Shown: positions 17,401 through 27,000, counted from the first letter of the stretch. The stretch is DNA of 64,000 nucleotides from Martelella mediterranea DSM 17316 (GCF_002043005.1 NZ_CP020333.1:1-64000), one strand, 5' to 3'. The notes: generated by a model from the sequence alone, not told the origin. Made by a program: numbers and translations.

Positions 17401-18320
17401 AAGCTGCCCGTACCCGTCTGCTGACCGATGCTGCGCGCCTTTACGACACGATTCTCGACCGCGATGCAGACTTCGCCGAACGTGAAGAACTGGTGCGCTA
17501 CGTCGCCGGCGGCGCGCTGGATGAAAGCGCCCTGGCGGAAGCGCTGATGGCATCGGAGGAGTTCACCCTTCGCTACGGCGAATTGTCGGATGCCGGCTTC
17601 GTGACGCAGCTCTATCTCAATGCCTATGGTCGCGCGCCCGGGCTTTCGGCTTTGAGCGCAGTGCTTTCGACGCTGGCTTCGGGAGGCCTCACCCGTGCCG
17701 CCTTCGCAGCTGAACTGGCGCAGTCCTCCGAGCATATCTTTGCCGGCAACGGACACGCGCTCACCAACAACTACGACACGATCATGAACGCGGCGGTGTT
17801 TGAGCGCAGCCTCGATGAAGTGCATGTCCGCGAGACGCTGGAAAAGCTGACGGACGTCATCTTCGACCGCGATCCCTCGGTGCGCGAAAAGGTGCTTCTG
17901 ACCGAGCAGTTGATGTATGGCCGCGATACGCTCGCCGATATCGCAGAATGGCTGATCGACGGCGGATCGGGCGCAACCTCCGCGCTTGCCGGGCTTTCGA
18001 CCGCGGAGTTCATCCGCCAGGCTTTCCGCAATGCGCTCGGCCGCGAAGCGAGCCAGGCCGAGACCGACACCTGGACCCAGCATATCGATGCCGGCACCAT
18101 CTCCGCAGCCCAGTTCGTTGCCTCGCTCGCACTCAGTACCGAACACGAAACCACCGGAAACACCCCGGAAAACCCGCCCGCATACGCCGCATACCAGATC
18201 GAGGGGACGGCCGGAAACGATACCCTCAACGGAACCGAAAACGATGACGAAATCGCAGGTTATGATGGTGATGACACCATCGACGCCAGAAGCGGCGATG
18301 ATTTTGTCGCCGGCGGCGCG

Positions 18321-18502
18321 GGTAACGATGTTCTCAATGGCGGCGTTGGCAGCGACCGCCTTTACGGTGGGGATGGCAATGATGTGCTGCTTGCCGGCGG
18401 TGAAACCCCGGACACTGTCAACGATGACTATCTTGATGGCGGCGCCGGCAATGACGACCTTCAGGGCGGTGGCGGCAATGACACGCTGATCGGTGGCGCC
18501 GG
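18321..18502 (+). repeat. 182-bp RTX block, copy 1 of an internal duplication
   Basis: This block encoding GNDVLNGGVGSDRLYGG through the NDTLIGG motif recurs almost base for base at 18954-19105 and continues beyond the IS at 20282-20311. Differences are mostly synonymous third positions, so the duplication is fairly recent. Confidence 0.8.
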
Positions 18503-18953
18503 AGACGACACTTTTGACGGCGGATCAGGCGATGACACTTACATTTTCGACAGAGGGTTCGGCAGGGACTACATCTATGATCCTTCCGGTGGATACGACG
18601 CCTTGTATTTTGGCGACTCCATATCCGCTGCAGATCTGGTTGTGACCTTGTCGGGCAATGACCTCCTGATCGGATTGCGGGACGAGAACAACCCGGGCAA
18701 GAGTATTTCCGAACTCGATGATGTCATTACGATTGGCAACTGGAAATTCGAAAATAGCCGGATTGAGTTCCTGCGTTTTGCCGACGAGTCGGTTTTCTAC
18801 ATCGGCCAGCCGTCCGATGTGACCTCTGTCGCCTCGGTTGACCATCTCAACAGCATTCTGTGGGGCAGTTCGCATGGTGATCTTCTTTTGGGCAACGAGC
18901 TAGATAATTATTTCGTAGCCTATGAGGGCGATGACCTCATAACCGGCGGCGGT

Positions 18954-19105
18954 GGTAACGATGTGCTCAATGGAGGTGTTGGCAGCGACCGCCTTTATGG
19001 TGGAGATGGCAATGACGTCCTGCTTGCCGGCGGTGAAACCCCGGACACTGTCAACGATGACTATCTCGACGGGGGCGCCGGCAATGACGACCTTCAGGGC
19101 GGTGG
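18954..19105 (+). repeat. RTX block, copy 2, interrupted by the IS
   Basis: Second copy of the 182-bp block; its last 30 bases lie at 20282-20311 past the insertion. The copies share a long run of identical bases around GGTGAAACCCCGGACACTGT. Confidence 0.8.
19096..19105. repeat. Target-site duplication, left copy
   Basis: AGGGCGGTGG immediately before the IS left end; identical to the ten bases after the right end. The length fits the ISAs1 family. Confidence 0.9.
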
Positions 19106-20271
19106 CAGGGGAATCGCGTATGGCTTTTAAGCTATTGAATATTTGACGCAAATCGATTCATCTTCAGCCTTTCTGTTGTGGAGGGTTGGATGGACGGATT
19201 TGCGTCTCTTTTCGGGTCGGTTCCGGACCCTCGGGCGGCCAATGTCCGCTATTCGCTGAACAGCGTTTTGTTCATTGCCTTGGCCGCGGTGCTGTGCGGG
19301 GCCGAAACCTGTCAGGACATGGCCGACTTTGGCGTCTCCAAGCACAAGCTTTTGAAGGAGATCGTGCCTCTGCCTTACGGCACTCCCAGTCACGACGTTT
19401 TCTCGAATGTTTTCAGACATATCGACCCTGAGGCTTTCGAAACGGTCTTTGCACGCTTCGCGCAGGCTTTCGCAAAATCCATCAGCGGCGTCATCGCCAT
19501 CGACGGCAAGGCCGTGCGCGGGGCCTACAAACGCGGCGACAAGGCCTCGCCCCTGCATCTGGTCAACATCTGGGCCGCCGACCAGCGCATGGTCATCGGC
19601 CAGCAGCTCGCGCCGGGCCGCAGTGAAGTCAAAGGCGTTCTGCAAGCTCTTTCATGCTTGTCGCTGGATGGCTGCATCGTCACGGCTGACGCGCTGCATT
19701 GCAGGGCAGACACAGCCTCTGCCATTCTCAAGACCGGCGCCGACTATGCGCTTGCACTCAAGGGCAACCAACCGGGCCTTCTCAACCGGGCGATCGCCCT
19801 GCTTGAAAAGGAAAGCAACCCCGACAGAGCCGAAAAGGCCGATGGCAAGGCCCATGACAGAACCGAAACCCGACGCGCCGTCATCGTCAAGGCGGAAGGA
19901 ATGGATTTTCCCGGCGTCAAGGCGATCGCACGGCTTGAAAGCATCCGGGTGGAGCCCGATGGCCGGCAAACGCGTCACATCCGACATTTCCTGCTGTCCA
20001 GGTCAGTCAGCGCTACCGCCTTTCTGGACATCGCCAGAGCGCACTGGACGATCGAGAACCAACTGCACTGGGTGCTCGACGTCGCCTTCTGCGAAGACGC
20101 CGCCAGAAACCGAAAGGATCACGGGCCCCGGAACCTCTCGATCCTTCGCAAGCTCGCTCTCAACATCATCCGACACCACCCGGACAAGGCGTCCATCCGG
20201 CGCAAAATGAAAAAAGCCGGATGGGACGATACCTTCCTAATCTCAATGATCGCTCATATGCGATAGCCCTG
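19106..20271 (+). mobile_element. ISAs1-family insertion sequence (1,166 bp)
   Basis: Complete element bounded by imperfect terminal inverted repeats: left CAGGGGAATCGCGTATGGCT, right (reverse strand) CAGGGCTATCGCATATGAGC. It is flanked by the 10-bp duplication AGGGCGGTGG. It contains one transposase gene. Removing the element plus one duplication copy (1,176 bp, a multiple of three) restores the reading frame of the interrupted exoprotein gene. The clean ends show a recent, undecayed insertion. Confidence 0.95.
19190..20266 (+). CDS. ISAs1-family DDE transposase
   Basis: Transposase of 358 residues with the N-terminal associated domain (FGSVPDPRAANVRYSLNSVLFIALAAVLCGAE) and the DDE catalytic core: Asp in VIAIDGKAVRGA, Asp in IVTADALHCR and Glu in HWTIENQLHWVLDVAF. 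The ATG at 19190 is chosen over GTG 19178 because GGAGGG (19180-19185) sits just ahead of it. Full length and intact, so the element may be active. Confidence 0.93.
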   Translation: MDGFASLFGSVPDPRAANVRYSLNSVLFIALAAVLCGAETCQDMADFGVSKHKLLKEIVPLPYGTPSHDVFSNVFRHIDPEAFETVFARFAQAFAKSISGVIAIDGKAVRGAYKRGDKASPLHLVNIWAADQRMVIGQQLAPGRSEVKGVLQALSCLSLDGCIVTADALHCRADTASAILKTGADYALALKGNQPGLLNRAIALLEKESNPDRAEKADGKAHDRTETRRAVIVKAEGMDFPGVKAIARLESIRVEPDGRQTRHIRHFLLSRSVSATAFLDIARAHWTIENQLHWVLDVAFCEDAARNRKDHGPRNLSILRKLALNIIRHHPDKASIRRKMKKAGWDDTFLISMIAHMR

Positions 20272-20281
20272 AGGGCGGTGG
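20272..20281. repeat. Target-site duplication, right copy
   Basis: AGGGCGGTGG directly after the IS right end, matching 19096-19105. Confidence 0.9.
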
Positions 20282-21707
20282 CGGCAATGACACGCTGATC
20301 GGTGGCGCCGGGAACGATACGCTTGATGGCGGGCATGGTGAGGACCTGCTTTATGGCGGTGACGGGAATGATGTGCTTCGGGGTGGGGGTGACCACGTTT
20401 TCCACGATGTCACCACGTCAACTACCATCGCGTCGGAGTGGTGGAGCCATCACTTCCGCAGTGTTGGCGATGTCAACGGGGATGGGCGTGATGATGTTAT
20501 CGCGCTTTCCGGAAATGATGGCTATCGCGTCCTGCGCTCCTCGTTCGGCAACGGCAACGGCACATTTTCCGATGCGGGCTGGACGGATCAGGGGCCGATC
20601 GGTGGCTGGTGGGCCGGCCGTCAGAGATTTGTCGGCGACGTTAACGGGGACGGAAAAGACGATCTCGTGGCCATCACGGCGGATGGCGCGCAGCGCGTCG
20701 AGGTCTGGTACGGCAACAGCGGCGGAACATTTTCGTCCCCCACTGTGAGCTACAACGAACTCGCCAACCAGTGGTGGAGCGCCAAGGAGAAGTTCCTCGG
20801 CGATGTCGACGGCGATGGTCACGCCGATATCGTCGCGCTTTCCGGCGACCAGTACGGAAACCAGTACACAAATGTGTGGAAGGGAAGGGCCGACGGGTCG
20901 TTTGGCGCCAATGTCCAAACACGGGTGGTTGCACTTACTCCCTATCATTCGAGACAGTTTCTTGATGATGTTAACGGCGACGGCCGAGCCGACCTTATCG
21001 GCTTCAGTCAGGATGGCGCGGCGAATATTCACGTGCTCCTTGGTCAGGCGAACGGAACATTCTCGAATGCCATATATACGCACGATGAACTTGCTTCCGG
21101 CTCATTAAGTTCGGTGGAAAAATATGTCGGGGATGTCAACGGAGACGGGCGAGCGGATATCGTCGCGCTCGGAACGGGAAACCAGACAGCCGTGATTTAC
21201 GCTGGCACGGCCGACGGACATTTCACCTATTCTCATAGCATCTCGACGCAACTGGCCAGTTCCTCCTGGTACGGCAAGTTCAAGGAACTGGCGGATGTGG
21301 ACGGCGATGGCAAGGACGATTTGATCGGCTTTTCCGAACTGGACAATGACCACGCTCATATTCTGGCCACCTCGCTTGGCGGGGGCAGCCGGGATATATT
21401 GCTGGGCGGCAACGGCAATGACAGGCTCGAAGGCGGAATGGGCGATGACTGGCTGGAGGGTGGTTCCGGGGCCGACGTCTTTGTCTTTGAGAACATGTTC
21501 GGCCATGACGAGATCAAGGACTTTCAGCATGCCGTTGACAGGATCGATCTTTCCACCGTCGGGGCGATCACGGATTGGTGGGATCTCTCTCAGAACCACC
21601 TTGTCGAAAGCAACGGTCAGGCGTTCATCACCGATGATATGGGCAACTGGATCGTCCTCGAAGGCGTGTCGAAAGCCTCGCTTTCCGAAGGCGATTTCAT
21701 TTTCTGA
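20282..21707 (+). pseudogene. 3' part of the interrupted RTX/FG-GAP exoprotein gene
   Basis: Continues the frame of the 5' part. It encodes the remaining RTX nonapeptides (GNDTLIGGAGNDTLDGG), then about six FG-GAP/VCBS-like repeats with calcium motifs (DVNGDGRDD, DVNGDGKDD, DVDGDGHAD, DVNGDGRAD, DVNGDGRAD, DVDGDGKDD), typical of beta-propeller blades. A final RTX pair and a hydrophobic C-terminal stretch (GADVFVFENMFGHDEIKDFQ...GDFIF) look like a type I secretion signal. Standing alone it lacks a start and promoter. The dedicated exporter genes begin 12 bases after its stop, arguing that this protein is their substrate. Confidence 0.85.
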
Positions 21708-21719
21708 TGAGCCGAACCG

Positions 21720-23435
21720 TTGACCACTAATCTGGAGAAAGGCCGCGTTGAATTGCGCCAGGCGCTGCTCTTCTCACGCGGCGCACTCATTGGCGTGGCT
21801 GTTTTCAGCGCGGTGGTGAACCTTTTGATGCTGACGGGCCCGCTGTTCATGCTGCAGGTCTATGACCGTGTGCTGTCCAGTCATTCCTCGGCGACGCTTC
21901 TGGTGCTGTTCGCCATCGTGGTGTTTCTGTTTGCGCTGATGGGGTTTCTCGATCATGTGCGCGGGCGTGTGCTTTCGAGGGTCGGTGCGGGCTTTCAGGC
22001 CCGGCTCGATGAACGGGTGTTCCGGGCGGTGCTGAAACAGGCGGAACATCCAGGCTTCCGAGAACAGCCGGCGGCCGGGCTGAGGGATCTTGCCAGCATA
22101 CAGACGTTCTTGTCCTCGCCACTGCCGGGGGCTGCCTTCGATCTGCCCTGGGCGCCGTTCTTTCTGGCAATCCTGTTTGCCTTCAATGTCTGGATGGGTG
22201 TTCTCGGTCTTGCAGGCGGCATCATCATTGCGCTTCTGGCCTTCGCCAATCAGCGGCTCACCCGCGATGCCCATGCGGAGGCGGCGCGGCTGATGCGCGA
22301 TGCGGAAGCCGCGACGGAGCGCACCCGCAAGCAGATCGACACCGTGCGTGCACTCGGCATGCTGCGCCCGCTTTTGACTCAGTGGCAGGCGGTGCGCGGC
22401 GCTGCCCTTCGCGCCCAGATTGCCGCTTCCGACAAGGGCGGCGGGCTGACCGCTTCGACAAAGGCCTTCAGGCTTTTGCTGCAATCGACAGTACTGGCGC
22501 TTGGCGCGCTTCTGGTTCTTGAAGGGCAACTGACGGCCGGCGCGATGATTGCCGGATCGATCCTGCTCGGCCGCGCGCTCTCTCCCATCGAGCAGGTGAT
22601 CGGACAGTGGATGACGTTCCAGCGCACCGGCCGGGCCTGGCGTTCGCTTGGCAAGCTCCTCGATGCGGTGCCTCCGCAAGGCGCGCCTATGCCGTTGCCG
22701 CGGCCTGAAGGAAGGCTTTCGGTGGAGGCGATCGCCGTTGTGCCGCCCGGCGAGAAGAAGCCGGTTCTCTCCGGCGTCAGCGTAGAGGTCTCACCGGGCT
22801 CCGCGCTTGCGGTGATAGGCCCAAGCGCTGCCGGCAAATCCACCTTCGCAAAGGCCATCACCGGGCTGTGGCCAGCGGCAAGCGGCGTGGTCAGGCTGGG
22901 CGGCGCTGATATCCGGCATTACGAGCCGGATGTGCTTGGCGGCCTCCTCGGCTATCTGCCGCAGACCGTGATGCTGTTTCCCGGAACGGTGGCACAGAAC
23001 ATCGCCCGATTCGCCGATGACGCCGATCCGGAAGCAATCGTGCTGGCGGCGCAAAAGGCGGGCGCGCATGAACTGGTCCTGTCCCTTCCGGAAGGTTATG
23101 ATACGGTGTTGACCGAGGGCGAGAGCCGGCTTTCCGGCGGCCAGCGCCAGCGGATCGGACTTGCGCGCGCGCTTTATGGAGATCCCGTTGTGCTGGTGCT
23201 CGACGAACCGAACGCCAGTCTCGACGATCCCGGCGTCAAGGCGCTGAACGGCGCGATCGCGACCGCGAAGGCCGATGGCCGCGCTGTGATCATCATGTCC
23301 CACCGCCCGTCCGCGCTTGCCGAATGTGATGAGGTGCTGCTGCTCGACGGCGGTCGGGTGCGCGCTGCCGGACCGCGCGACGAGGTGCTGAAGCGCTTCG
23401 TCCGTTCGCCTCAGCTTGCCGAGGGGGTGCATTGA
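21720..23435 (+). CDS. prsD: Type I secretion ABC transporter, PrsD-like
   Basis: ABC exporter of 571 residues that fuses a membrane domain (spans within residues about 20-300) to an ATPase. Walker A GPSAAGKST lies near residue 366 and the signature [15 protein letters not shown] near 470, followed by the Walker B VLVLDEPNASLD. It belongs to the PrtD/PrsD/HlyB group that exports RTX proteins in one step across both membranes. The start TTG 21720 is the first possible and lacks a strong ribosome site, so coupling to the upstream gene is likely. The adaptor gene follows immediately. An outer-membrane TolC partner is not in the window. The gene looks intact although its neighbour substrate is broken. 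Confidence 0.92.
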   Translation: MTTNLEKGRVELRQALLFSRGALIGVAVFSAVVNLLMLTGPLFMLQVYDRVLSSHSSATLLVLFAIVVFLFALMGFLDHVRGRVLSRVGAGFQARLDERVFRAVLKQAEHPGFREQPAAGLRDLASIQTFLSSPLPGAAFDLPWAPFFLAILFAFNVWMGVLGLAGGIIIALLAFANQRLTRDAHAEAARLMRDAEAATERTRKQIDTVRALGMLRPLLTQWQAVRGAALRAQIAASDKGGGLTASTKAFRLLLQSTVLALGALLVLEGQLTAGAMIAGSILLGRALSPIEQVIGQWMTFQRTGRAWRSLGKLLDAVPPQGAPMPLPRPEGRLSVEAIAVVPPGEKKPVLSGVSVEVSPGSALAVIGPSAAGKSTFAKAITGLWPAASGVVRLGGADIRHYEPDVLGGLLGYLPQTVMLFPGTVAQNIARFADDADPEAIVLAAQKAGAHELVLSLPEGYDTVLTEGESRLSGGQRQRIGLARALYGDPVVLVLDEPNASLDDPGVKALNGAIATAKADGRAVIIMSHRPSALAECDEVLLLDGGRVRAAGPRDEVLKRFVRSPQLAEGVH

Positions 23436-23436
23436 G

Positions 23437-24732
23437 ATGAGCGGCGAGTGGTCTGCCCACCATTATCTGCGCAATGGTTTTGTTGCGCTCGCCATCGGCG
23501 TCGGCGCCTTTGCGCTTTGGGGCTTTGCGACGGAAATCAACGGCGCGGTGATTGCCAGCGGCGTCGTCGAGGTTCAGGCCCGCCGGCAGGTCATCCAGCA
23601 TCGCGATGGCGGCACGGTTGTCGAGATCAACGTCCGCGACGGCGAGTCCGTCGTTGCCGGGCAGCCGCTGATCCGGCTGGAGGAGACCGAACTGCTGGCC
23701 GAGCGCCAGATGCTGTCGCGCCAAGCCTTCGAGGCAGAAGCAAGGCTTGCGCGGTTGGCGTCGGAAGTGCGCGGCGACGAAAGCCTCGACTTCGGGGAGG
23801 AACTCGCGGAAGCCGCCGCCGATGACGACGCCCTGACGCTGGTGCTGAAGGACGAGCGTTCCCTGTTTGACGCGCGGCGCGAGACGCTGGCGCTGACACT
23901 GAGTCAGCTCGAGAAGCAGCGGGAACAGACGGACGCGATGATCGCGAGCCGGCTGCGGCAACTCGCCGCGCTCAACAAGCAGCTTGGCGTCGTCGAGGAA
24001 GAACTGGAGCGTTATCAAGGTCTCCTCGACCGCGGCCTGTCACAGGCGAGCCCGCTGACGGCAACGAAGCAGCAGGCGGCCGAGCTGGAAGGCGATATCG
24101 CCGGACTGGAAGCATCTATTGCCGAGGCCCGCGGCGCGCTTGCCGGCTACGAGGTCGAGATGCTGAAGATTGCGGCCGACCGGCGCGAGGCTGCGCAAAC
24201 CGAATATCGCGAGCTTCAGCCGCAGGCGGCGGAAATTGCAGAGCGATTGAACGTGGCCGAGCAGAAGTACCGCCGGCTGTCACTGAGCGCGCCAATGGAT
24301 GGGGTTGTCTACGGATTGAACGTATTTACGATCGGCGGCGTCATCCAGCCAGGCGCGGAGGTTGCTGCGATTCTTCCAGCCAATGTCCCGGTAATCCTGA
24401 CGGTCAAGGTCGAACCGGGCCAGGTGGACAGGGTTCATGACGGGCAGGCGGCTGTGGTCAAGTTCCCAAACTTCAATGATCGAGAGACCCCGGAATTTGA
24501 CGGTCATGTACGCACCGTCTCGGCCGATGCGCTTACCGACAAAGAGACCGGCCAGCGCTATTTCCGCGTCGAGGTCGCCCTTGACCCGGCATCGCTTGCC
24601 GCCGCGGAAGATCGCGGCATCCTGCCGGGCATGCCGGTCGAGGCCTTCATCCAGACCGGCGCCCGCAGTCCAACCTCGTATCTGCTGAAGCCATTCACCG
24701 ACTATCTCGATCAGGCCTTCAGGGAGGAGTGA
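23437..24732 (+). CDS. prsE: HlyD-family periplasmic adaptor, PrsE-like
   Basis: Membrane fusion protein of 431 residues. A short cytosolic end is followed by one span (FVALAIGVGAFALWGFATEI), a lipoyl half (VEVQARRQVIQHRDGGTVVEI), a long coiled coil (about residues 85-260) and the beta-barrel part (LSAPMDGVVYGLNVFTIGGVI). The start ATG 23437 lies one base after the exporter's stop; an upstream in-frame start would overlap it. It bridges the inner-membrane exporter to TolC. A terminator hairpin follows, closing the operon. Confidence 0.92.
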   Translation: MSGEWSAHHYLRNGFVALAIGVGAFALWGFATEINGAVIASGVVEVQARRQVIQHRDGGTVVEINVRDGESVVAGQPLIRLEETELLAERQMLSRQAFEAEARLARLASEVRGDESLDFGEELAEAAADDDALTLVLKDERSLFDARRETLALTLSQLEKQREQTDAMIASRLRQLAALNKQLGVVEEELERYQGLLDRGLSQASPLTATKQQAAELEGDIAGLEASIAEARGALAGYEVEMLKIAADRREAAQTEYRELQPQAAEIAERLNVAEQKYRRLSLSAPMDGVVYGLNVFTIGGVIQPGAEVAAILPANVPVILTVKVEPGQVDRVHDGQAAVVKFPNFNDRETPEFDGHVRTVSADALTDKETGQRYFRVEVALDPASLAAAEDRGILPGMPVEAFIQTGARSPTSYLLKPFTDYLDQAFREE

Positions 24733-24747
24733 GTTATCTCGCCATCC

Positions 24748-24767
24748 AGAAGCCCCGAAGGCTTTTT
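24748..24767 (+). terminator. Intrinsic terminator after the secretion operon
   Basis: AGAAGCC and GGCTTTT form a 7-bp stem (one G-U) with loop CCGAA, followed by Ts. It lies 15 bases after the adaptor stop and marks the operon end. Confidence 0.7.
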
Positions 24768-24830
24768 GCCGTCGCAGGTTTCGCCGTTGAAAGAACGGGA
24801 GTTGATGACGTTTGCCTATTCAGGCTGTAG

Positions 24831-25046
24831 AAGTCCTTAGCTTCGTTAGATTTTGGTTTCCGCAAATATAGTATGTACCGAAACCCAGAAGAAATTCGGG
24901 TGGTGATAAGTTTTCTTGAGCGATCCGGTTTGGTGCACACAGACAAGGTCGACGAGTATGCGATCGTCGCGATCACAAACGCGGGCTAACGCGCGGCTGA
25001 GGGTCAACAAATCGTTGATGGATTGGCCCGCCCCACGCGAAAATAG
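24831..25046 (+). pseudogene. Relic of a small winged-helix-like coding sequence with an internal stop
   Basis: A frame open from 24831 contains MYRNPEEIRVVISFLERSG and then LVHTDKVDEYAIVAITNAG, stopping at TAA (24987). The same frame continues after the stop as RAAEGQQIVDGLARPTRK up to TAG 25044. The text looks like the wing and end of a winged-helix regulator with a nonsense mutation. The N-terminal part is absent. This is my reading of amino-acid texture, not a confirmed family match. Confidence 0.35.
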
Positions 25047-25481
25047 TGCATTTAATGGACAGGTTTCATCAAGTCTTACTGTGAGAGACGCAAGACGGCT
25101 TGTCTCCGACAAAATCATATGGATACATCATTTCAGTGACGCCGAGATTATGGGTCGACGGTCCAAATCCCTTCAAGACCCCTGATTCTGTCTATCAAAA
25201 GTCAGAGCCCGGTGATCGTGCTCCATGAGCGATCAAGGTTGAGATCGGCGAGAGGATCAGGGCAACCTGCCTGAGGAACTGCTTTATTTTTTGGAACAGA
25301 TGAGCGGTATGCGTATTCGGCCATGACAGGTAAAGCGACAGGAAAGGACGCATCGCTGATCGCCCTCGACGGGCCGTTGACTCTTTGCCCCTATCTCACC
25401 GCATCTGATGATGCGGTTCCGGACAATCTATTGCTTCATTCGGATATTTAGAAAGCGGCGCCAGACAAAGTGAGAGATATC
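25047..25481. other. Intergenic scar region, no gene recognised
   Basis: About 430 bases with no convincing coding sequence. It includes AATCCCTTCAAGACC at 25166-25180, which recurs at 54912-54926 next to a tRNA-like T-arm. It also contains the presumed promoter of the isomerase-like gene that follows. Confidence 0.45.
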
Positions 25482-26273
25482 ATGTCAAAACCCGAATTTT
25501 CTGCCTGCCTCGAATGGCTTTTTGCCGAGCCGTCCGACGTGTTTGTGGACCGCATTTCCCGTGCTGCAGAAGCGGGTTTTTCTGCATTTGAGTTCTGGCT
25601 GTGGTCGAACAAGGATATTGACTCCATGTTCAGCGTGGCTGAAGAGCATTACATTGCCGTGGCCGGCTGCGTGGCCGAACCTATGGTCCCGCTGACTGAT
25701 CCGGCAAACCATGAGAGATGGTTGGCGGGACTTGAACAATCCATAGCGGTCGCCAAACGGCTGCGAGTGCCGCTCCTGATAGCGCAGGCCGGGGATGAGA
25801 TACAGGGCGCCGACCGGCGGTCGCAAGCAGAAGCGCTTGTCATCGCTTTGCGACGAGCCGCTGAGATGCTTTCTGGGACCGGCGTGCGCCTTGGCCTTGA
25901 GCCGCTCAATACACGTGTCGATCACCCTGGCTATTTTCTCGATTCGACGTCTGAGGCGTTCGAGGTGATTGAAAAGGTCGGACGGGCAGAGGTCGGTATT
26001 GTTTATGATCTCTATCACTCTGCCGTCATGGATGAGCCATTCGAAGAAACGCTTTCGGGTCATGTCGACAAGATCGTTCACGTCCATGTTGCGGATCATC
26101 CCGGAAGACACGAACCGGGCAGCGGCTCGGTCGATCTTGTTCGGCGGCTTCGGTGGCTGCTTGACAATCATTATGCAGGGCGCATCGGTTTCGAGTTCAA
26201 ACCCATGACAACGGATCACCAGGCTCTGGCTGGCATGCGTGCAGATTTCGAGAGAAGCCTTGCCGCAGTATGA
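25482..26273 (+). CDS. Sugar-phosphate isomerase/epimerase, hydroxypyruvate isomerase-like
   Basis: TIM-barrel protein of 263 residues in the xylose-isomerase-like superfamily, closest in layout to hydroxypyruvate isomerase (Hyi). Metal-site candidates are Glu in RLGLEPLNT, Asp in GIVYDLYHSA, the His cluster in HVHVADHPGRHEPGSG and Glu in IGFEFKP. The ATG at 25482 is used; a GTG at 25470 would add four residues. It stands just ahead of a decayed IclR gene and a TetR gene on the edge of the carbohydrate region, so a sugar or sugar-acid role is likely. The precise substrate cannot be told. Confidence 0.82.
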   Translation: MSKPEFSACLEWLFAEPSDVFVDRISRAAEAGFSAFEFWLWSNKDIDSMFSVAEEHYIAVAGCVAEPMVPLTDPANHERWLAGLEQSIAVAKRLRVPLLIAQAGDEIQGADRRSQAEALVIALRRAAEMLSGTGVRLGLEPLNTRVDHPGYFLDSTSEAFEVIEKVGRAEVGIVYDLYHSAVMDEPFEETLSGHVDKIVHVHVADHPGRHEPGSGSVDLVRRLRWLLDNHYAGRIGFEFKPMTTDHQALAGMRADFERSLAAV

Positions 26274-26611
26274 CGCCATCTGTTGGAAGGTGGCATGCGC
26301 ACGGAAATGACAGAGGATGACCGGCAGATAGCGCTTAAGGCTTTTCCGACGTCGCTGCCAAGACGTGGCGATAAAAGCCGGGGTGACTGGCTTTGTCTGT
26401 AGGCGGCATCGCTTTCCTCGGCGGCAGGTCGGGTTCAGATGTGCAACTGTACGATTGTCCGCGCCTATATTTCTGCTGCTGGCTCAAAGAGGGAAGGAAT
26501 TCTGATCTCAACTTGGGATGAGAGCGGCATAGTTTTTATCGTATACGCGGTCATGTTGATCGAAACGACCCGTTTCACGCCCGACTCCCTCATAGCGGTG
26601 ACCGGCTGACC
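26274..26611. other. Intergenic region, no intact gene
   Basis: No coding sequence of note. A CGTATACG palindrome within the context TTTATCGTATACGCGG, near 26539, resembles GntR-family operator cores. Otherwise nothing recognised. Confidence 0.35.
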
Positions 26612-27000
26612 CTTGGTATCCTGGAATTTCTGGCGGCGCGGCCGGAGGGGGCGGAGTTTGCGGAGATCGCCACGGGGCTCAACCAGTCCCGTAGCGGACG
26701 CTACCGGACGCTTCTTGAACTTGCCTCATGCGGCTATGTGCAGCAGTCGGAGCGCGGCAACCGCAGGCTGACCACCAAAATGCCGGCCATGGGGATCAAC
26801 TGGCTGAGCAAGTCCGGGCTTGTTGAGTTGCCCAGCCGGCGTCGCGCCGCCTCGCCGAACACACGGGTAAACTGGTGCGCCTCGCAATTGTCGACGGTGA
26901 CCGGCTGACCCTGATCGCCAAGGCGCAGAGTGCCAATTCCGGCATGCCCCACCATCCTGATATAGGTCTCGGTCTGGCGCTGACCTGCAGTGCTCGTTGT
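26612..27000 (+). pseudogene. Decayed IclR-family regulator fragment
   Basis: The frame from 26612 encodes the IclR winged helix (LGILEFLAARPEGAEFAEIA followed by TGLNQSRSGRYRTLLELAS and YVQQSERGNRRLTTKM). Near 26835 a one-base loss moves the sequence into RLAEHTGKLVRLAIVDGDR, the start of the ligand domain, ending around ALTCSA. The start codon, beginning and second half are missing. The sequence is recognisable IclR but nonfunctional. It may once have controlled the neighbouring isomerase or transporter operon. Confidence 0.75.

Larger units (their letters stand above)
14544..19105 (+). pseudogene. 5' part of a giant repeat-rich RTX-type exoprotein, cut by an IS and lacking its start
   Basis: Open frame of about 1,520 residues beginning abruptly in the middle of a repeat, after an in-frame stop at 14541, with only a GTG (14592) as possible start and no ribosome-binding site; the true N terminus is missing. 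Residues up to about 880 are around 16-17 degenerate units of roughly 53 residues, each with a DxDGDGxxD calcium-loop motif (e.g. DLDGDGVFD, DVDGDGATD, DADGDGVTD). Two DUF4214-type blocks follow (about 17430-18150: LYDTILDRDADF..., LTDVIFDRDPSV...), then RTX nonapeptides (GGxGxDxLx, from 18200). The frame is interrupted at 19105 by an ISAs1-family element. A secreted, calcium-folded surface or matrix protein is inferred. Confidence 0.85.

Noticed and set aside
16176..18146. 656-codon minus-strand open frame
   Set aside because: Mirror of the repeat-rich exoprotein; no domain recognised, and the forward frame has obvious calcium-binding motifs.
14550..21680. CRISPR-like regular repeats
   Set aside because: The repeats are degenerate, codon-based and encode calcium-binding units; there are no spacers of constant length and no cas genes.
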